Assembly (NCBI RefSeq): GCF_001439845.1
Contig: NZ_JYLO01000006.1
Span: forward strand, 186,001 to 250,000
Source: Pseudomonas lactis
GTDB lineage: Bacteria > Pseudomonadota > Gammaproteobacteria > Pseudomonadales > Pseudomonadaceae
Direction of reading: 5' to 3'
Length of the DNA: 64,000 nucleotides
Position 1 is the stretch's first letter. Every line of letters begins with the position of its first letter. Below, in pieces: positions 8,114-16,720 of this stretch. A program made the position numbers and the translations under genes. Below the pieces are notes generated by a model. It had not been told where the DNA came from. It saw only the letters and a list, made by a program, of their open reading frames with translations, and made no database searches.

Positions 8114-9211
8114 TCAGGCTTGGAAACGACGGATGGAAAACGCTTCGATGGGTTGGCGGCTGGTGCCGTCGCAGACGATCTCTGCCAAGGCTTCACCGAC
8201 GGCGGGGCCGAGCTGGAACCCGGCGCCGGCAAAGCCGAAACCGTGGAGCAGGCCGGGTTGGGTACTGCTGGGGCCGATCACCGGTTCGTGGTCGGGCAGG
8301 TAACCTTCGGTGCCACTCCAGGTGCGAATGGCCTGGGCACCCTGGAGAAACGGGTAGAGTTCGCCGGCATTACGCAGAATCTCCAGCACCGCTGCCTGGC
8401 CCGGCCTGGCCTGCTGCGGGCCCAGGGCAAAGCCGCGCCCGCCACCGAGAATGCAATTGCCGCGGGCGACTTGCCGCGCATAGATGCCGCCACCCTCGAC
8501 GCCGGTGCTGACGGTCATCACCCCCGGCAGCGGCTCGGTGACCAGCATCGCCGGGTGCGCCGAGATGATCGGCACCGGCTCGCCCAATTGCGCTGCGACC
8601 TTGCCGGCCCAGGCGCCCGCGCAGTTGAGCAGCCACGGCGCTTGCAAGTGCAGGCCGTTGGCGCAGTGCACCTGGAATAGCCGGCTGTCGTGCTCGATGC
8701 CGATTACCTCGGCTTGCTCGTACACCGCAGCGCCATGGCGCTGGGCGGCACGGGCAAAGGCCGGGGCCACCAGGCGCGGGTTGGCATGCCCGTCATCGGG
8801 GCACAACGAGGCGCCCACTGCCACGTCGCCCACCCAGGGGAAACGCCTGCGTAACTCGCTGCGGTCCAGCAGTTGCAGGCCCAGGTCGAAGCCACGGGTC
8901 TGCTCGGCGTAGGCTTGCAGTGCGGCAAAATCCCCAAGGCTGCGTGCCAGCTTCAAATGCCCGGAGCGCACGTATTCACCCTCGATACCAATCAACCCGG
9001 GCAGGTCGGCCCACAGTTGATGGGCGCGCTGCGACAGCGGCAACTGATGCAAGGGCCGCCCCTGGCGCCGCACGCCGCCGTAATTGACGCCGCTGGAATG
9101 CGAGCCACAAAAATCCCGTTCTACCAGTGCCACCCGCTGGCCTTTTTGCGCGAGAATCAAGGCCGCCGAAGCCCCGACGATGCCGCCCCCCAAGACGATT
9201 GCGTCGATCAT
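8114..9211 (-). CDS. FAD-dependent oxidoreductase, HcnC/opine oxidase B-like subunit
   Basis: The 365-residue DAO-family flavoprotein has the dinucleotide motif GGGIVGASAA (residues 8-17), VERD at the end of beta-2, and the C-terminal FAD contact HGFGFAGAGFQLGPAVG. Such beta subunits (HcnC, octopine/nopaline oxidase B, D-hydroxyproline dehydrogenase beta) strip electrons from a C-N bond and work with an FAD/NAD-fold alpha subunit and a small ferredoxin-like gamma subunit. Both partners are immediately upstream. The ATG at 9211 overlaps the stop of the alpha gene (ATGA), implying coupling. The true substrate cannot be read from the sequence. Confidence 0.85.
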   Translation of the reverse strand: MIDAIVLGGGIVGASAALILAQKGQRVALVERDFCGSHSSGVNYGGVRRQGRPLHQLPLSQRAHQLWADLPGLIGIEGEYVRSGHLKLARSLGDFAALQAYAEQTRGFDLGLQLLDRSELRRRFPWVGDVAVGASLCPDDGHANPRLVAPAFARAAQRHGAAVYEQAEVIGIEHDSRLFQVHCANGLHLQAPWLLNCAGAWAGKVAAQLGEPVPIISAHPAMLVTEPLPGVMTVSTGVEGGGIYARQVARGNCILGGGRGFALGPQQARPGQAAVLEILRNAGELYPFLQGAQAIRTWSGTEGYLPDHEPVIGPSSTQPGLLHGFGFAGAGFQLGPAVGEALAEIVCDGTSRQPIEAFSIRRFQA

Positions 9212-10551
9212 GGCTGCACCCGCACGCCAAACGGCAGCGGCTTGATCGGCGCCTGGCCCCGCAAGCGCCCGATCTGGGGGAGGTCGCGGCCGCTGCGCTC
9301 GGCGACGATTTCCGCCGCCGCCAGCCCGCACATCCGCCCCTGGCAGCGGCCCATGCCGACGCGGCAATGGGCTTTGACCCGGTTGATTTCCCAGTGGCCT
9401 TCATCCACCACGGCGCGCACCTCGCCGACGCTGACCTCTTCGCAGCGGCACAGGATCAGTTCGTCTGGCGCTTGCGCGGCCCAGTGCTCAGGGAAGGGGA
9501 ACGCGGTTTCCAGGCCCTGGCGAAAGTGCTGGATACGCGCCAACTGCCGCTCCAGTGTGGCCCGGCGGTGTTGGTCGACCACGACACCGGTATCCTCCAG
9601 CAGCGCCAGCGCGGCGCATTCGCCGGCCATGTGCGCGGCATCGGCGCCCATGATGCCGGCGCCGTCGCCCGCCAGGTACACCCCTTCGACACTGCTGCGC
9701 CCGGCGCTGTCACGTTGCGGCAGCCAGGCGCGATTGAGCGGGTTCCAGGCAAACTCACAGCCGAGCAGATCGGCCAATTGCGTTTCGCTGCGCAGGGCAT
9801 GGGCGAAGGCTACCGCATCGCATGGCAGGGTCTGTTCGCCGAAGCGAATGCCACGCACCCGTTGGTCGCCGTCGATCTGCTTGAGCATTGCGCCCTGATG
9901 CACGGGAACCCCGTGGGCGGTCAGCCAGGCGCGGTAATACATACCCTTGGCCAGGGTTGCCGGTTGCCTGAGCAGCGCCGGCAAGGCCCGGCACTGGGCA
10001 CTCAGCGGCGCACTGTCGAGTACAGCGAGCACCTTGGCGCCGGCCTTTGCGTATTGGTAAGCGACCAAATAGAGCAACGGCCCGGAGCCACAAAACACCA
10101 CGCGTTCGCCAATCGCGCAGCCTTGGTACTTCAAGGCAATTTGCGCCGCGCCCAGGCTGTAGACACCGGGCAATGTCCAGCCCGGCACCGGCAGGATACG
10201 GTCGGTGGCGCCGGTGGCGACTATCACCTGCGCGTATTCGAGGCTGCCGGCGCGCCCGTTATTGAGCATGTCCAGGCGACCGTCCTCGGCATTCCACACC
10301 AAGGTGTCCGGCCGGTAGTCGATCAGCGCTGCCAGTTCATCCATGGTTTGGTGCACGGCTTGGGCCTTGCGCGCTTCAAACCCGTAGATCTGCCGGGCAG
10401 AGCGTTGGAACCCTGGGGGTTGGCGCCGATAAATCTGCCCGCCACCGCGCGGGCTCTCATCCACCAGGCACGGTGTGATGCCATGGTCGAGCAAGGTGCG
10501 CGCCGCGCTGATTCCCGCCGGGCCTGCTCCCACTATCACTACCGGCTTCAT
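9208..10551 (-). CDS. FAD/NAD(P)-binding oxidoreductase, HcnB/opine oxidase A-like subunit
   Basis: The 447-residue alpha subunit starts with an FAD fold (GAGPAGISAA, residues 8-17) and contains a second nucleotide fold (CGSGPLLYL, around residue 160). A BFD-like C-terminal domain carries four cysteines, LILCRCEEVSVGE and CRVGMGRCQGRMC, likely binding a [2Fe-2S] cluster. The family includes HcnB, opine oxidase A and D-hydroxyproline dehydrogenase alpha. It overlaps the small iron-sulfur subunit upstream and the beta subunit downstream by four bases each, so the three subunits are translationally coupled. Confidence 0.85.
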   Translation of the reverse strand: MKPVVIVGAGPAGISAARTLLDHGITPCLVDESPRGGGQIYRRQPPGFQRSARQIYGFEARKAQAVHQTMDELAALIDYRPDTLVWNAEDGRLDMLNNGRAGSLEYAQVIVATGATDRILPVPGWTLPGVYSLGAAQIALKYQGCAIGERVVFCGSGPLLYLVAYQYAKAGAKVLAVLDSAPLSAQCRALPALLRQPATLAKGMYYRAWLTAHGVPVHQGAMLKQIDGDQRVRGIRFGEQTLPCDAVAFAHALRSETQLADLLGCEFAWNPLNRAWLPQRDSAGRSSVEGVYLAGDGAGIMGADAAHMAGECAALALLEDTGVVVDQHRRATLERQLARIQHFRQGLETAFPFPEHWAAQAPDELILCRCEEVSVGEVRAVVDEGHWEINRVKAHCRVGMGRCQGRMCGLAAAEIVAERSGRDLPQIGRLRGQAPIKPLPFGVRVQP

Positions 10552-10838
10552 GGCTGGCGCCCCGGATCACGGCTGATCGCCTGGCCTTCTTCCAGCAGGG
10601 TCGAACAGGCGCGCACCCGCCGCCCATCGGCCAGGCGCACCCAACAATCCTGGCACGCGCCCATCAGGCAAAACCCGGCGCGGCGCTCGGCACTGAAATC
10701 GCTGCTGCGCAGGTGCTCGGCGCAGGTCAGTATGGCGGTCAGCAGGGTATCGCCGAGCAACCCTGTGGCGGGCTGGCCGTCAAGGGTGAAGGCCAGGGCA
10801 GGGCGTTGGGTTTCGCTCAGTCGCTTGAACAAGGCCAT
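10548..10838 (-). CDS. Small [2Fe-2S] subunit, HcnA/opine oxidase gamma-like
   Basis: The 96-residue protein matches the Fer2_4 family. It has a beta-grasp layout and a cysteine cluster: CLMGACQDCW, followed by RVRACST. It should pass electrons between the two flavin subunits encoded next to it. Its stop overlaps the start of the alpha subunit, and its start touches the stop of the preceding permease (shared base 10838). The tight packing makes an obligate heterotrimer likely. Confidence 0.85.
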   Translation of the reverse strand: MALFKRLSETQRPALAFTLDGQPATGLLGDTLLTAILTCAEHLRSSDFSAERRAGFCLMGACQDCWVRLADGRRVRACSTLLEEGQAISRDPGRQP

Positions 10839-11632
10839 CAGTGTTTCCCCACCAGCACGCGGTCCAGGCCGTAGACCCGGTCGAGCACAATCATGGTCGC
10901 TGCCGTCAGTGCGATGACCAGCGCCGACACGGCCGCCATCATCGGGTCGATGGACTCGGTGGCGTACACGTACATGCGCACCGGCAGGGTTTGCGTGGCC
11001 GGTGAGCTGACGAAAATCGACAGGGTCACTTCATCGAAACTGTTGATGAACGCCAGCAACCACCCACCGGCCACACCGGGCAAAATCATCGGCAGGGTGA
11101 TCTGCCGGAACAGCGTAAAGCGCCCGGCGCCGAGGGATTCGGCGGCCTGCTCGGCACTGCGATCAATGCCGATGGCCGCCGCCAATACCAGGCGCAACAC
11201 ATAGGGGGTGATGATCACCACGTGTGCGAGCATCAGCCAGGTAAAGCTGCCGTTCACGCCCATCAGCGCAAACAGGCGCAGCATCGCCACCCCCAGCACC
11301 AGGTGCGGAATGATGATGGGCGACAGGAACAGCGCACTGAAGAAGTTGCGCCCCGGGAACGAATAGCGACTGATCGCCAGGGCCGCCGGCACCGCGATCA
11401 GGGTCGCCAGGGTGGCGGCAGTGAAGGCCAGGATCAGGCTGTTGTAGAACGCCTGGATAAAGTCGGCGCGTTCGAACACCGCGCGAAACCAGCGCAGGGA
11501 GAAGCCCGACGTGGGCAGGCTCAAGGTGTTCTCTGGTGTGAATGCCACCAGGCACACCACCACCAGTGGCGCCATCATGAACAGCACCACCACGGCATGG
11601 AAACCGAGGGCCAAAGGACCATTTCTGGACAT
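10838..11632 (-). CDS. ABC transporter inner membrane permease, PotC-like
   Basis: The 264-residue protein has six predicted membrane segments and the EAA cytoplasmic loop (AEQAAESLGAGRFTLFRQITLPMILPG, near residues 150-175) that docks with the ATPase. Gene order and sequence are those of the polyamine/opine transporter class (PotC/PotI). It lies 4 bases downstream of the partner permease. Confidence 0.85.
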   Translation of the reverse strand: MSRNGPLALGFHAVVVLFMMAPLVVVCLVAFTPENTLSLPTSGFSLRWFRAVFERADFIQAFYNSLILAFTAATLATLIAVPAALAISRYSFPGRNFFSALFLSPIIIPHLVLGVAMLRLFALMGVNGSFTWLMLAHVVIITPYVLRLVLAAAIGIDRSAEQAAESLGAGRFTLFRQITLPMILPGVAGGWLLAFINSFDEVTLSIFVSSPATQTLPVRMYVYATESIDPMMAAVSALVIALTAATMIVLDRVYGLDRVLVGKH

Positions 11633-11636
11633 GCGC

Positions 11637-12482
11637 TTAAACTCCCAGGGACTTTTTGTAGCGGCCTTCGACCATGCGGTTCCAGCTCAGCATGATCAGC
11701 AGATTGACCAACAGCAGCGCCACCGCGAGGGTCGCGCCCATGGGCCAGTTGAGTTCCGAGAGGTATTGGTCGTACACCACGGTGGCGACCATCTTCAGGC
11801 GTCGCCCACCCAGCAGACCGGGGATCGCAAAGGAGCTGGCAGCCAAACCGAACACGATCAGGGTGCCGGACAGCACACCGGGCATCACTTGGGGCAGCAC
11901 AATCTTGCGCATCACCGTGGCTTGGCTGGCGCCCAGGGACAACGCCGCCTGTTCGGCCGAGGGGTCGAGTTTTTGCAGCGAGGTCCACACCGGGATAATC
12001 ATGAACGGCAGCATCACGTGCACCAACGCAATGATCACGGCGAACGGCGTATACAGAAGCTTCATCGGGCGCCCGCCGAGGGCCTGGATCACCTGGTTGA
12101 CCAGGCCGTCGGCGCCGAGCAACAGGCTCCAGCCAAACGCACGCACCACCACCGAAATCAGCAGCGGCGTGAGGATCACGATCAGGAAGATCGAGCGCCA
12201 CGGCGTGCCCATGCGGCTGAGAATGTAGGCCTCCGGTACGCCGATCACCACGCACAGCAGCGTTACCAGGGCACTGATCCAGAACGTGCGCCAGAAAATC
12301 TCGTAGAAGTAGGCGTCGCTCAACAGCGCCCCGTAATGGGCCAGGGTCCACTCATCGGCCTTCACGCCCACTTGGTAGTCGAACACATTGAACGACAGCA
12401 CCAGGGTCAGGCCCAGCGGCATGATCAAAAGCCCGGCAAACAGCACCAGTGCAGGCAGCGAGAGCAGGTAACCACGACTCAT
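11637..12482 (-). CDS. ABC transporter inner membrane permease, PotB-like
   Basis: The 281-residue protein has about six membrane segments and an EAA loop (SAEQAALSLGAS, followed by RKIVLPQVMPG). It is the PotB/PotH-type partner of the next permease. Its start overlaps the stop of the ATPase gene by four bases. The first membrane segment near the N terminus (LLSLPALVLFAGLLIMPLGL) is uncleaved. Confidence 0.85.
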   Translation of the reverse strand: MSRGYLLSLPALVLFAGLLIMPLGLTLVLSFNVFDYQVGVKADEWTLAHYGALLSDAYFYEIFWRTFWISALVTLLCVVIGVPEAYILSRMGTPWRSIFLIVILTPLLISVVVRAFGWSLLLGADGLVNQVIQALGGRPMKLLYTPFAVIIALVHVMLPFMIIPVWTSLQKLDPSAEQAALSLGASQATVMRKIVLPQVMPGVLSGTLIVFGLAASSFAIPGLLGGRRLKMVATVVYDQYLSELNWPMGATLAVALLLVNLLIMLSWNRMVEGRYKKSLGV

Positions 12483-13507
12483 GGGTGCACCTCATCGGTC
12501 GCCAGTACGCGCAGCAAATCGGCCTGCCATTGCAGGCCCACCGCCGCGCCGTTAGCCAAGGGCGCGCTGCCGTCGTTACTGCGCACAACGGTGATTTCGC
12601 CAAGGGCGGTGTGGACGCGGTACAGCCATTGGCTGCCGAAAAAGTAGCGGTCCAGCACTGTGCCTGGCATTCGCCCAGTGCCCGCGTCCACCAGTTGGAT
12701 TTTTTCCGGGCGTAGGCTCAGGGTCAGTTCGCCTTTGCCACCGTCATGGCGCACTTGAGGGATGCCGAGCGCGTCGTAATCGCCGGCCAGCAGATTGGCC
12801 TTGCCCACGAAGTCTGAGATAAAACGCGTGCGCGGGTGCTCATAGAGCTTGTAAGGCGCGTCGATCTGGGTCACACGCCCGGCCTGCATCACCACCACAC
12901 GGTCGCTGATGGACAGGGCTTCGGCCTGGTCATGGGTGACCATCAGGGTGGTAATACCTACCGCGCACTGGATACGTCGGATTTCAAATTGCATCTCTTC
13001 GCGCAGGTTGGCGTCGAGGTTGGACAGCGGCTCATCGAGCAACAACACCGGCGGTTCGATCACCAGCGCACGGGCCAGGGCCACGCGCTGACGCTGGCCA
13101 CCGGACAGCTCACGAGGGTAGCGCTCGGCATGTGGGGCCAGGCGCACCAGCTCCAGCACGCTGTTGACGCGGGTGGCGATGTCGGCCGCTGGCACCTTGC
13201 GCATCTTCAGGCCGAAGGCGACGTTGTCGCGCACGCTCATATGCGGGAACAGCGCGTAGCTCTGAAACACCACGCCCAGGCCACGGCTGGCCGGTTTGGC
13301 GTGGGTAATGTCGCGACCGTCGAGCAGGATCTGGCCACCGCTGACGTCGACGAAACCGGCGATCATTTGCAGGGTGGTGGTCTTGCCACAGCCTGAAGGG
13401 CCAAGCAGGGAAACGAATTCGCCTTGTTCCACCGCCAGATCAGTGGCGACCACCGCGTCGACGGCGCCATAGCGTTTGCTCAAGGCCTTGAGTTGGAGAA
13501 ATGCCAT
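12479..13507 (-). CDS. ABC transporter ATPase, PotA-like
   Basis: The 342-residue nucleotide-binding subunit has Walker A GPSGCGKTT (residues 36-44), signature LSGGQRQR, Walker B LLLDEPLSNLD and the switch His in VTHDQ. A C-terminal TOBE region with a ligand-regulatory layout follows (LTLSLRPEKI). It is the first gene of the seven-gene leftward operon (ATPase, two permeases, three oxidase subunits, binding protein). It is divergent from the IclR gene, with three repeated operator-like sites between them. Confidence 0.9.
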   Translation of the reverse strand: MAFLQLKALSKRYGAVDAVVATDLAVEQGEFVSLLGPSGCGKTTTLQMIAGFVDVSGGQILLDGRDITHAKPASRGLGVVFQSYALFPHMSVRDNVAFGLKMRKVPAADIATRVNSVLELVRLAPHAERYPRELSGGQRQRVALARALVIEPPVLLLDEPLSNLDANLREEMQFEIRRIQCAVGITTLMVTHDQAEALSISDRVVVMQAGRVTQIDAPYKLYEHPRTRFISDFVGKANLLAGDYDALGIPQVRHDGGKGELTLSLRPEKIQLVDAGTGRMPGTVLDRYFFGSQWLYRVHTALGEITVVRSNDGSAPLANGAAVGLQWQADLLRVLATDEVHP

Positions 13508-13684
13508 GTCTGCTTTCCACCTTTATTCAGTCGCGTCAAATACGCGCTTTCTTGTTTTGGGCAGATGCGAAAAGTGCGGTGCCGGTGCGTTGGCGCTCGA
13601 TCTCAAGTCGGCTGCCGGTTGTTGTTCATTTCGCCCCTGTGGACGCAGATTAGGACGAAGACTAGGATGGGTGGAAGATAGAAT

Positions 13685-13771
13685 TTCACTCAGCGGACTA
13701 CTATTTTAATATTTATTCATTGAGCAGAATTATTAGCGAAATTAGGTGTTATGGATTCCATTGAGCGGAAT
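13685..13771. promoter_or_regulatory. Three related operator-like sites between the ABC operon and iclR-type gene
   Basis: Three copies of a motif resembling TTCC-ATTGAGC-GGAA are visible. They are TTCACTCAGCGGA (13685-13697), ATTCATTGAGCAGAAT (13715-13730) and ATTCCATTGAGCGGAAT (13755-13771). The third is a perfect ATTCC/GGAAT inverted repeat and overlaps the first codons of the IclR gene. IclR-family regulators bind such short palindromes, so these are candidate sites for autoregulation and control of the ABC/oxidase operon. Confidence 0.6.
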
Positions 13772-14581
13772 AACGGCGGCAAGGATATCGGTGCGGGCAG
13801 CGTGTCCCGATTGTTTGCCGTGCTGCGAGCCTTGGGGGAGGTGCCGGAGGGGGGCGAGCGGGTTACCCAGCTCGCCCGACAGGTGGGCTTGTCCCAACCC
13901 ACCACTCATCGCCTGCTGCGCAGCCTTATGGAGGAAGGCATGGTTGAGCAGGATGTGCGCAGCAAACGCTATCGCCTGAGCCTGGAGTTCTTCGCGTTGG
14001 CGGCCAACGCAGGCAAGACCGGTAACCTGCGCGACCTGGTGCGCCCCAGCCTGTTGCGCCTGAGCGCTTCGCTGGGCGACTCGCTCTTCTTGCTGGCGCG
14101 CTCAGGCTTCGACGCCATTTGCCTGGACCGCAGCGAGGGCCCGTACCCGATCCGTACCTTCACCGGTGATATCGGCGGGCGCGTGGCCCTGGGCGTGGGG
14201 CAGGGCAGCCTGGCGATCCTGGCGTTTTTGCCGGAAGAGGAGCGCGAGACGGTGATCCGCTACAACCTGCCACGGCTCAAGGATTTCCACCTGTATGACG
14301 AAGTGCTGCTGCGCTCCGAAGTGGAGAGTGTGCGCAACCTGGGTTATGCGGCACGCAACACCGGTGTGCTGGAAGGCATGGCGGGGCTGGCGGTGCCGAT
14401 TCTCAACCGAGACGGGTACGCGGTCGCGGCATTGAGCGTGGCGACCATCAGCGACCGTCTGGGACCGAGCCGCTTGCCGATGGTGGTGGAGTTGCTCAAG
14501 CGCGAGGCGGCGGCCATCGGGCCGCGGCTCAATCCGTTTGATCCGACATTGCACAGGCCGTCGCAAACCTTTGGTGGTTAA
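13751..14581 (+). CDS. IclR-family transcriptional regulator
   Basis: The 276-residue protein has an N-terminal winged helix-turn-helix (RLFAVLRALGEVPEGGERVTQ then LARQVGLSQPTTHRLLRSL, residues about 17-65). The C-terminal IclR effector domain includes GRVALGVGQGSLAILAFL, NLGYAARNTGVLEGMAGLAVP and ALSVATISDRLG. It is transcribed divergently from the ABC/oxidase operon and most probably controls it in response to the transported compound. An operator-like palindrome sits over its start codon. Confidence 0.9.
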   Translation: MDSIERNNGGKDIGAGSVSRLFAVLRALGEVPEGGERVTQLARQVGLSQPTTHRLLRSLMEEGMVEQDVRSKRYRLSLEFFALAANAGKTGNLRDLVRPSLLRLSASLGDSLFLLARSGFDAICLDRSEGPYPIRTFTGDIGGRVALGVGQGSLAILAFLPEEERETVIRYNLPRLKDFHLYDEVLLRSEVESVRNLGYAARNTGVLEGMAGLAVPILNRDGYAVAALSVATISDRLGPSRLPMVVELLKREAAAIGPRLNPFDPTLHRPSQTFGG

Positions 14582-14661
14582 GTCAAGCCCTCACAACAGC
14601 ATATTGGATCCAGTTACGGTATAACCCTGAGACGCTTTCGTCATTCGAGGCCCCGTTTTTC

Positions 14662-16017
14662 ATGCAAAACCCTTTGCAACGCCCGCTGTGGCAAATCTAC
14701 CTGTTGTTCCTGGCACCGATGGTGCTGTCCAATTTCCTGCAGAGCTTTTCCGGCACCCTCAACGGCATTTACGTCGGCCAGATGCTGGGCACCCAGGCCT
14801 TGGCCGCGGTGTCGGGGATGTTTCCCATCGTGTTTTTCTTTATCGCCCTGGTGATCGGCCTGGGGGCGGGCGCCTCGGTGTTGATCGGCCAGGCATGGGG
14901 CGCCCAGGAGACCGGAATGGTCAAGGTGATTACCGGTGCCACCCTGACCTTGGGCGCGTTGGTGGGCCTGGTGGCCGCCGTGCTGGGCAGCCTGTTTGCG
15001 CGCCCGGCATTGCAGGCGTTGGGCACGCCGGTCGATGTGCTCGACGATGCGGTGGGCTACGCCCAGATGATGATGTTGATCATGCCGTTGCTGCTGGTGT
15101 TTATCCTCTATACCCAACTGCTGCGTGGCGTCAGCGACACGATTTCGCCGTTGCTGGCATTGATGGTCTCGACCCTGGTGGGCTTGCTGCTGACGCCTGC
15201 GCTGATTCGCGGCTGGATCGGCCTGCCACCCATGGGCATCCAGAGTGCGGTGTATGCCGGGCTGGTGGGTAACGCCTTGGCGATGCTGTTTCTGATCCTG
15301 CGCCTGCGCCACAAAAACCACGTGATGGCGCCAGACCGCGAGCTGCTTGCCGCCTTGCGCCTGGACCGCGTCATCCTCGGCAAAGTCCTGCGTATCGGCC
15401 TGCCGACGGGCTTGCAGATGGTGGTGTTGTCGCTGTCGGAACTGGTCATCCTGGCCTTGGTCAACGGCCACGGTTCCCAGGCCACGGCGGCCTATGGCGC
15501 GGTGACGCAGATCGTCAACTATGTGCAGTTCCCGGCGCTGTCGATTGCCATTACCGCCTCGATCCTCGGCGCCCAGGCGATTGGCGCCGGGCGCCTGGAG
15601 CGTATCGGGCCGATCCTGCGCACGGGGCTGGTGATCAACCTGTGCCTTACCGGTGGCTTGATCGTGCTCGGCTATGGGCTGTCCCACTGGTTGCTGGGCC
15701 TGTTCATCACCGACGACAGCGCACGGGTGCGGGCCGAACACCTGCTGCACATCATGCTCTGGAGCATCCTCGTATTTGGCTTCCAGGCGGTGATTGGCGG
15801 CATCATGCGCGCCAGCGGCGTGGTGCTGATGCCGGTGGCGATCTCGATCTTCTGCGTGCTCTGCGTGGAACTGCCAATGGCCTATCTGTTCAATGCCCAC
15901 TTCGGATTGGAAGGGGTGTGGATGGCATTTCCGGTGACCTACCTGGCGATGCTGGTGTTGCAGATCGCCTATTACCGCTTGGTGTGGCGGCATAAGCAGA
16001 TCAAGCGGTTGGTGTGA
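14662..16017 (+). CDS. MATE-family multidrug/cation efflux transporter
   Basis: The 451-residue membrane protein has twelve predicted segments in two homologous halves. MATE-typical stretches include PMVLSNFLQSFSGTLNGIYV, IGLGAGASVLIGQAWGA, and VNYVQFPALSIAITASILGAQAIGAG in the second half. Such antiporters export drugs or metabolites using Na+ or H+. It converges on a TetR gene with a 17-base overlap at the stop codons. Nothing in the context names a substrate. Confidence 0.9.
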   Translation: MQNPLQRPLWQIYLLFLAPMVLSNFLQSFSGTLNGIYVGQMLGTQALAAVSGMFPIVFFFIALVIGLGAGASVLIGQAWGAQETGMVKVITGATLTLGALVGLVAAVLGSLFARPALQALGTPVDVLDDAVGYAQMMMLIMPLLLVFILYTQLLRGVSDTISPLLALMVSTLVGLLLTPALIRGWIGLPPMGIQSAVYAGLVGNALAMLFLILRLRHKNHVMAPDRELLAALRLDRVILGKVLRIGLPTGLQMVVLSLSELVILALVNGHGSQATAAYGAVTQIVNYVQFPALSIAITASILGAQAIGAGRLERIGPILRTGLVINLCLTGGLIVLGYGLSHWLLGLFITDDSARVRAEHLLHIMLWSILVFGFQAVIGGIMRASGVVLMPVAISIFCVLCVELPMAYLFNAHFGLEGVWMAFPVTYLAMLVLQIAYYRLVWRHKQIKRLV

Positions 16018-16588
16018 GGCTCAGGCCGCGCAAGAGCAACTCCAGGCCTTGCAAGCCTTCCTCCAGCCGTGTACTCGGGTGCTCATCCCGGGCAATCCAC
16101 AACGCGGTATTAACCAGGCTGCCGTTGATCAACTGCGCCAGTGCGTGGCTGGAGGCCGTAGGCATCAGGCCCGCTTGCATCAGGGCCTCCAGCAATTGGC
16201 GCAAGGACTCCACGCAGTGTTGCTGGGAGCCGGTGTCGCCCAGTACCGCCGGGGCATCCTGCAATACAATGCGCTGGATTTCCGGGTCCTGGGCCATGCG
16301 CAGATAAGCCCGGCAGCGCTCGCAAAAACCACTCCAAGGCTCTACGGCCTGCTCCGAGATGCGTTGCAAGCGCACGTCCATCTCGCTGTCCAGTTGAGCG
16401 ACCACCGCTGCCAGCAGCCCTTTTTTGTCACCAAAGTGATGATACAGCGCACCGCGCGTCAGCCCGGCGCTAGCAGTGAAGTCATCCATCGAGGTATTGG
16501 CATAGCCTTGGGTGGCGAAGGCCCGGCGCGCGCTCGCTATCAGGCGGGCGCGGGTGTCTTCGATCATTTCAGCTCGGGCTCGGCTCAT
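16001..16588 (-). CDS. TetR-family repressor
   Basis: The 195-residue regulator has an N-terminal TetR HTH (ARRAFATQGYANTSMDDFTASAGLTRGALYHHFGDKKGL, residues about 20-58, given as the motif region) and a ligand-binding C-terminal part. I chose ATG 16588 because the frame upstream of it runs into the operator region. It is divergent from an MFS transporter, with two CATACG-type palindromes between them. This is the classic arrangement for a repressor of an efflux gene and of itself. Confidence 0.88.
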   Translation of the reverse strand: MSRARAEMIEDTRARLIASARRAFATQGYANTSMDDFTASAGLTRGALYHHFGDKKGLLAAVVAQLDSEMDVRLQRISEQAVEPWSGFCERCRAYLRMAQDPEIQRIVLQDAPAVLGDTGSQQHCVESLRQLLEALMQAGLMPTASSHALAQLINGSLVNTALWIARDEHPSTRLEEGLQGLELLLRGLSLTPTA

Positions 16589-16613
16589 GGGCGTCTCTTG
16601 GCTAAGTGATTGA

Positions 16614-16628
16614 CATACGCTGCGTATG
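16614..16628. promoter_or_regulatory. TetR operator, site 1
   Basis: CATACGC-T-GCGTATG is a perfect palindrome, located 26 bases upstream of the TetR start codon. A second copy lies 32 bases away, centre to centre, which is about three helical turns and fits binding of two dimers on the same DNA face. Confidence 0.7.
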
Positions 16629-16645
16629 CGAAGCATGATCTGCCA

Positions 16646-16660
16646 CATACGCACCGTATG
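16646..16660. promoter_or_regulatory. TetR operator, site 2
   Basis: CATACG-CAC-CGTATG repeats site 1 with 6-base arms and a 3-base centre. It lies about 60 bases upstream of the MFS start codon. Confidence 0.68.
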
Positions 16661-16720
16661 TATTCTGCCCTGATGGTTTCAGATAGCAAGCCCAGGGCGT
16701 CGAGCAAGAGGTCAAGCAGG

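Noticed and set aside
8114..10838. Naming the oxidase subunits hcnABC (hydrogen cyanide synthase)
   Set aside because: The architecture is shared with opine and hydroxyproline oxidases. hcnABC is not normally in an operon with an ABC importer and an IclR regulator.
14641..15993. A 450-codon minus-strand frame opposite the MATE gene, rich in His and Gln
   Set aside because: The composition is the antisense of hydrophobic codons. The plus-strand MATE protein has clear family motifs.
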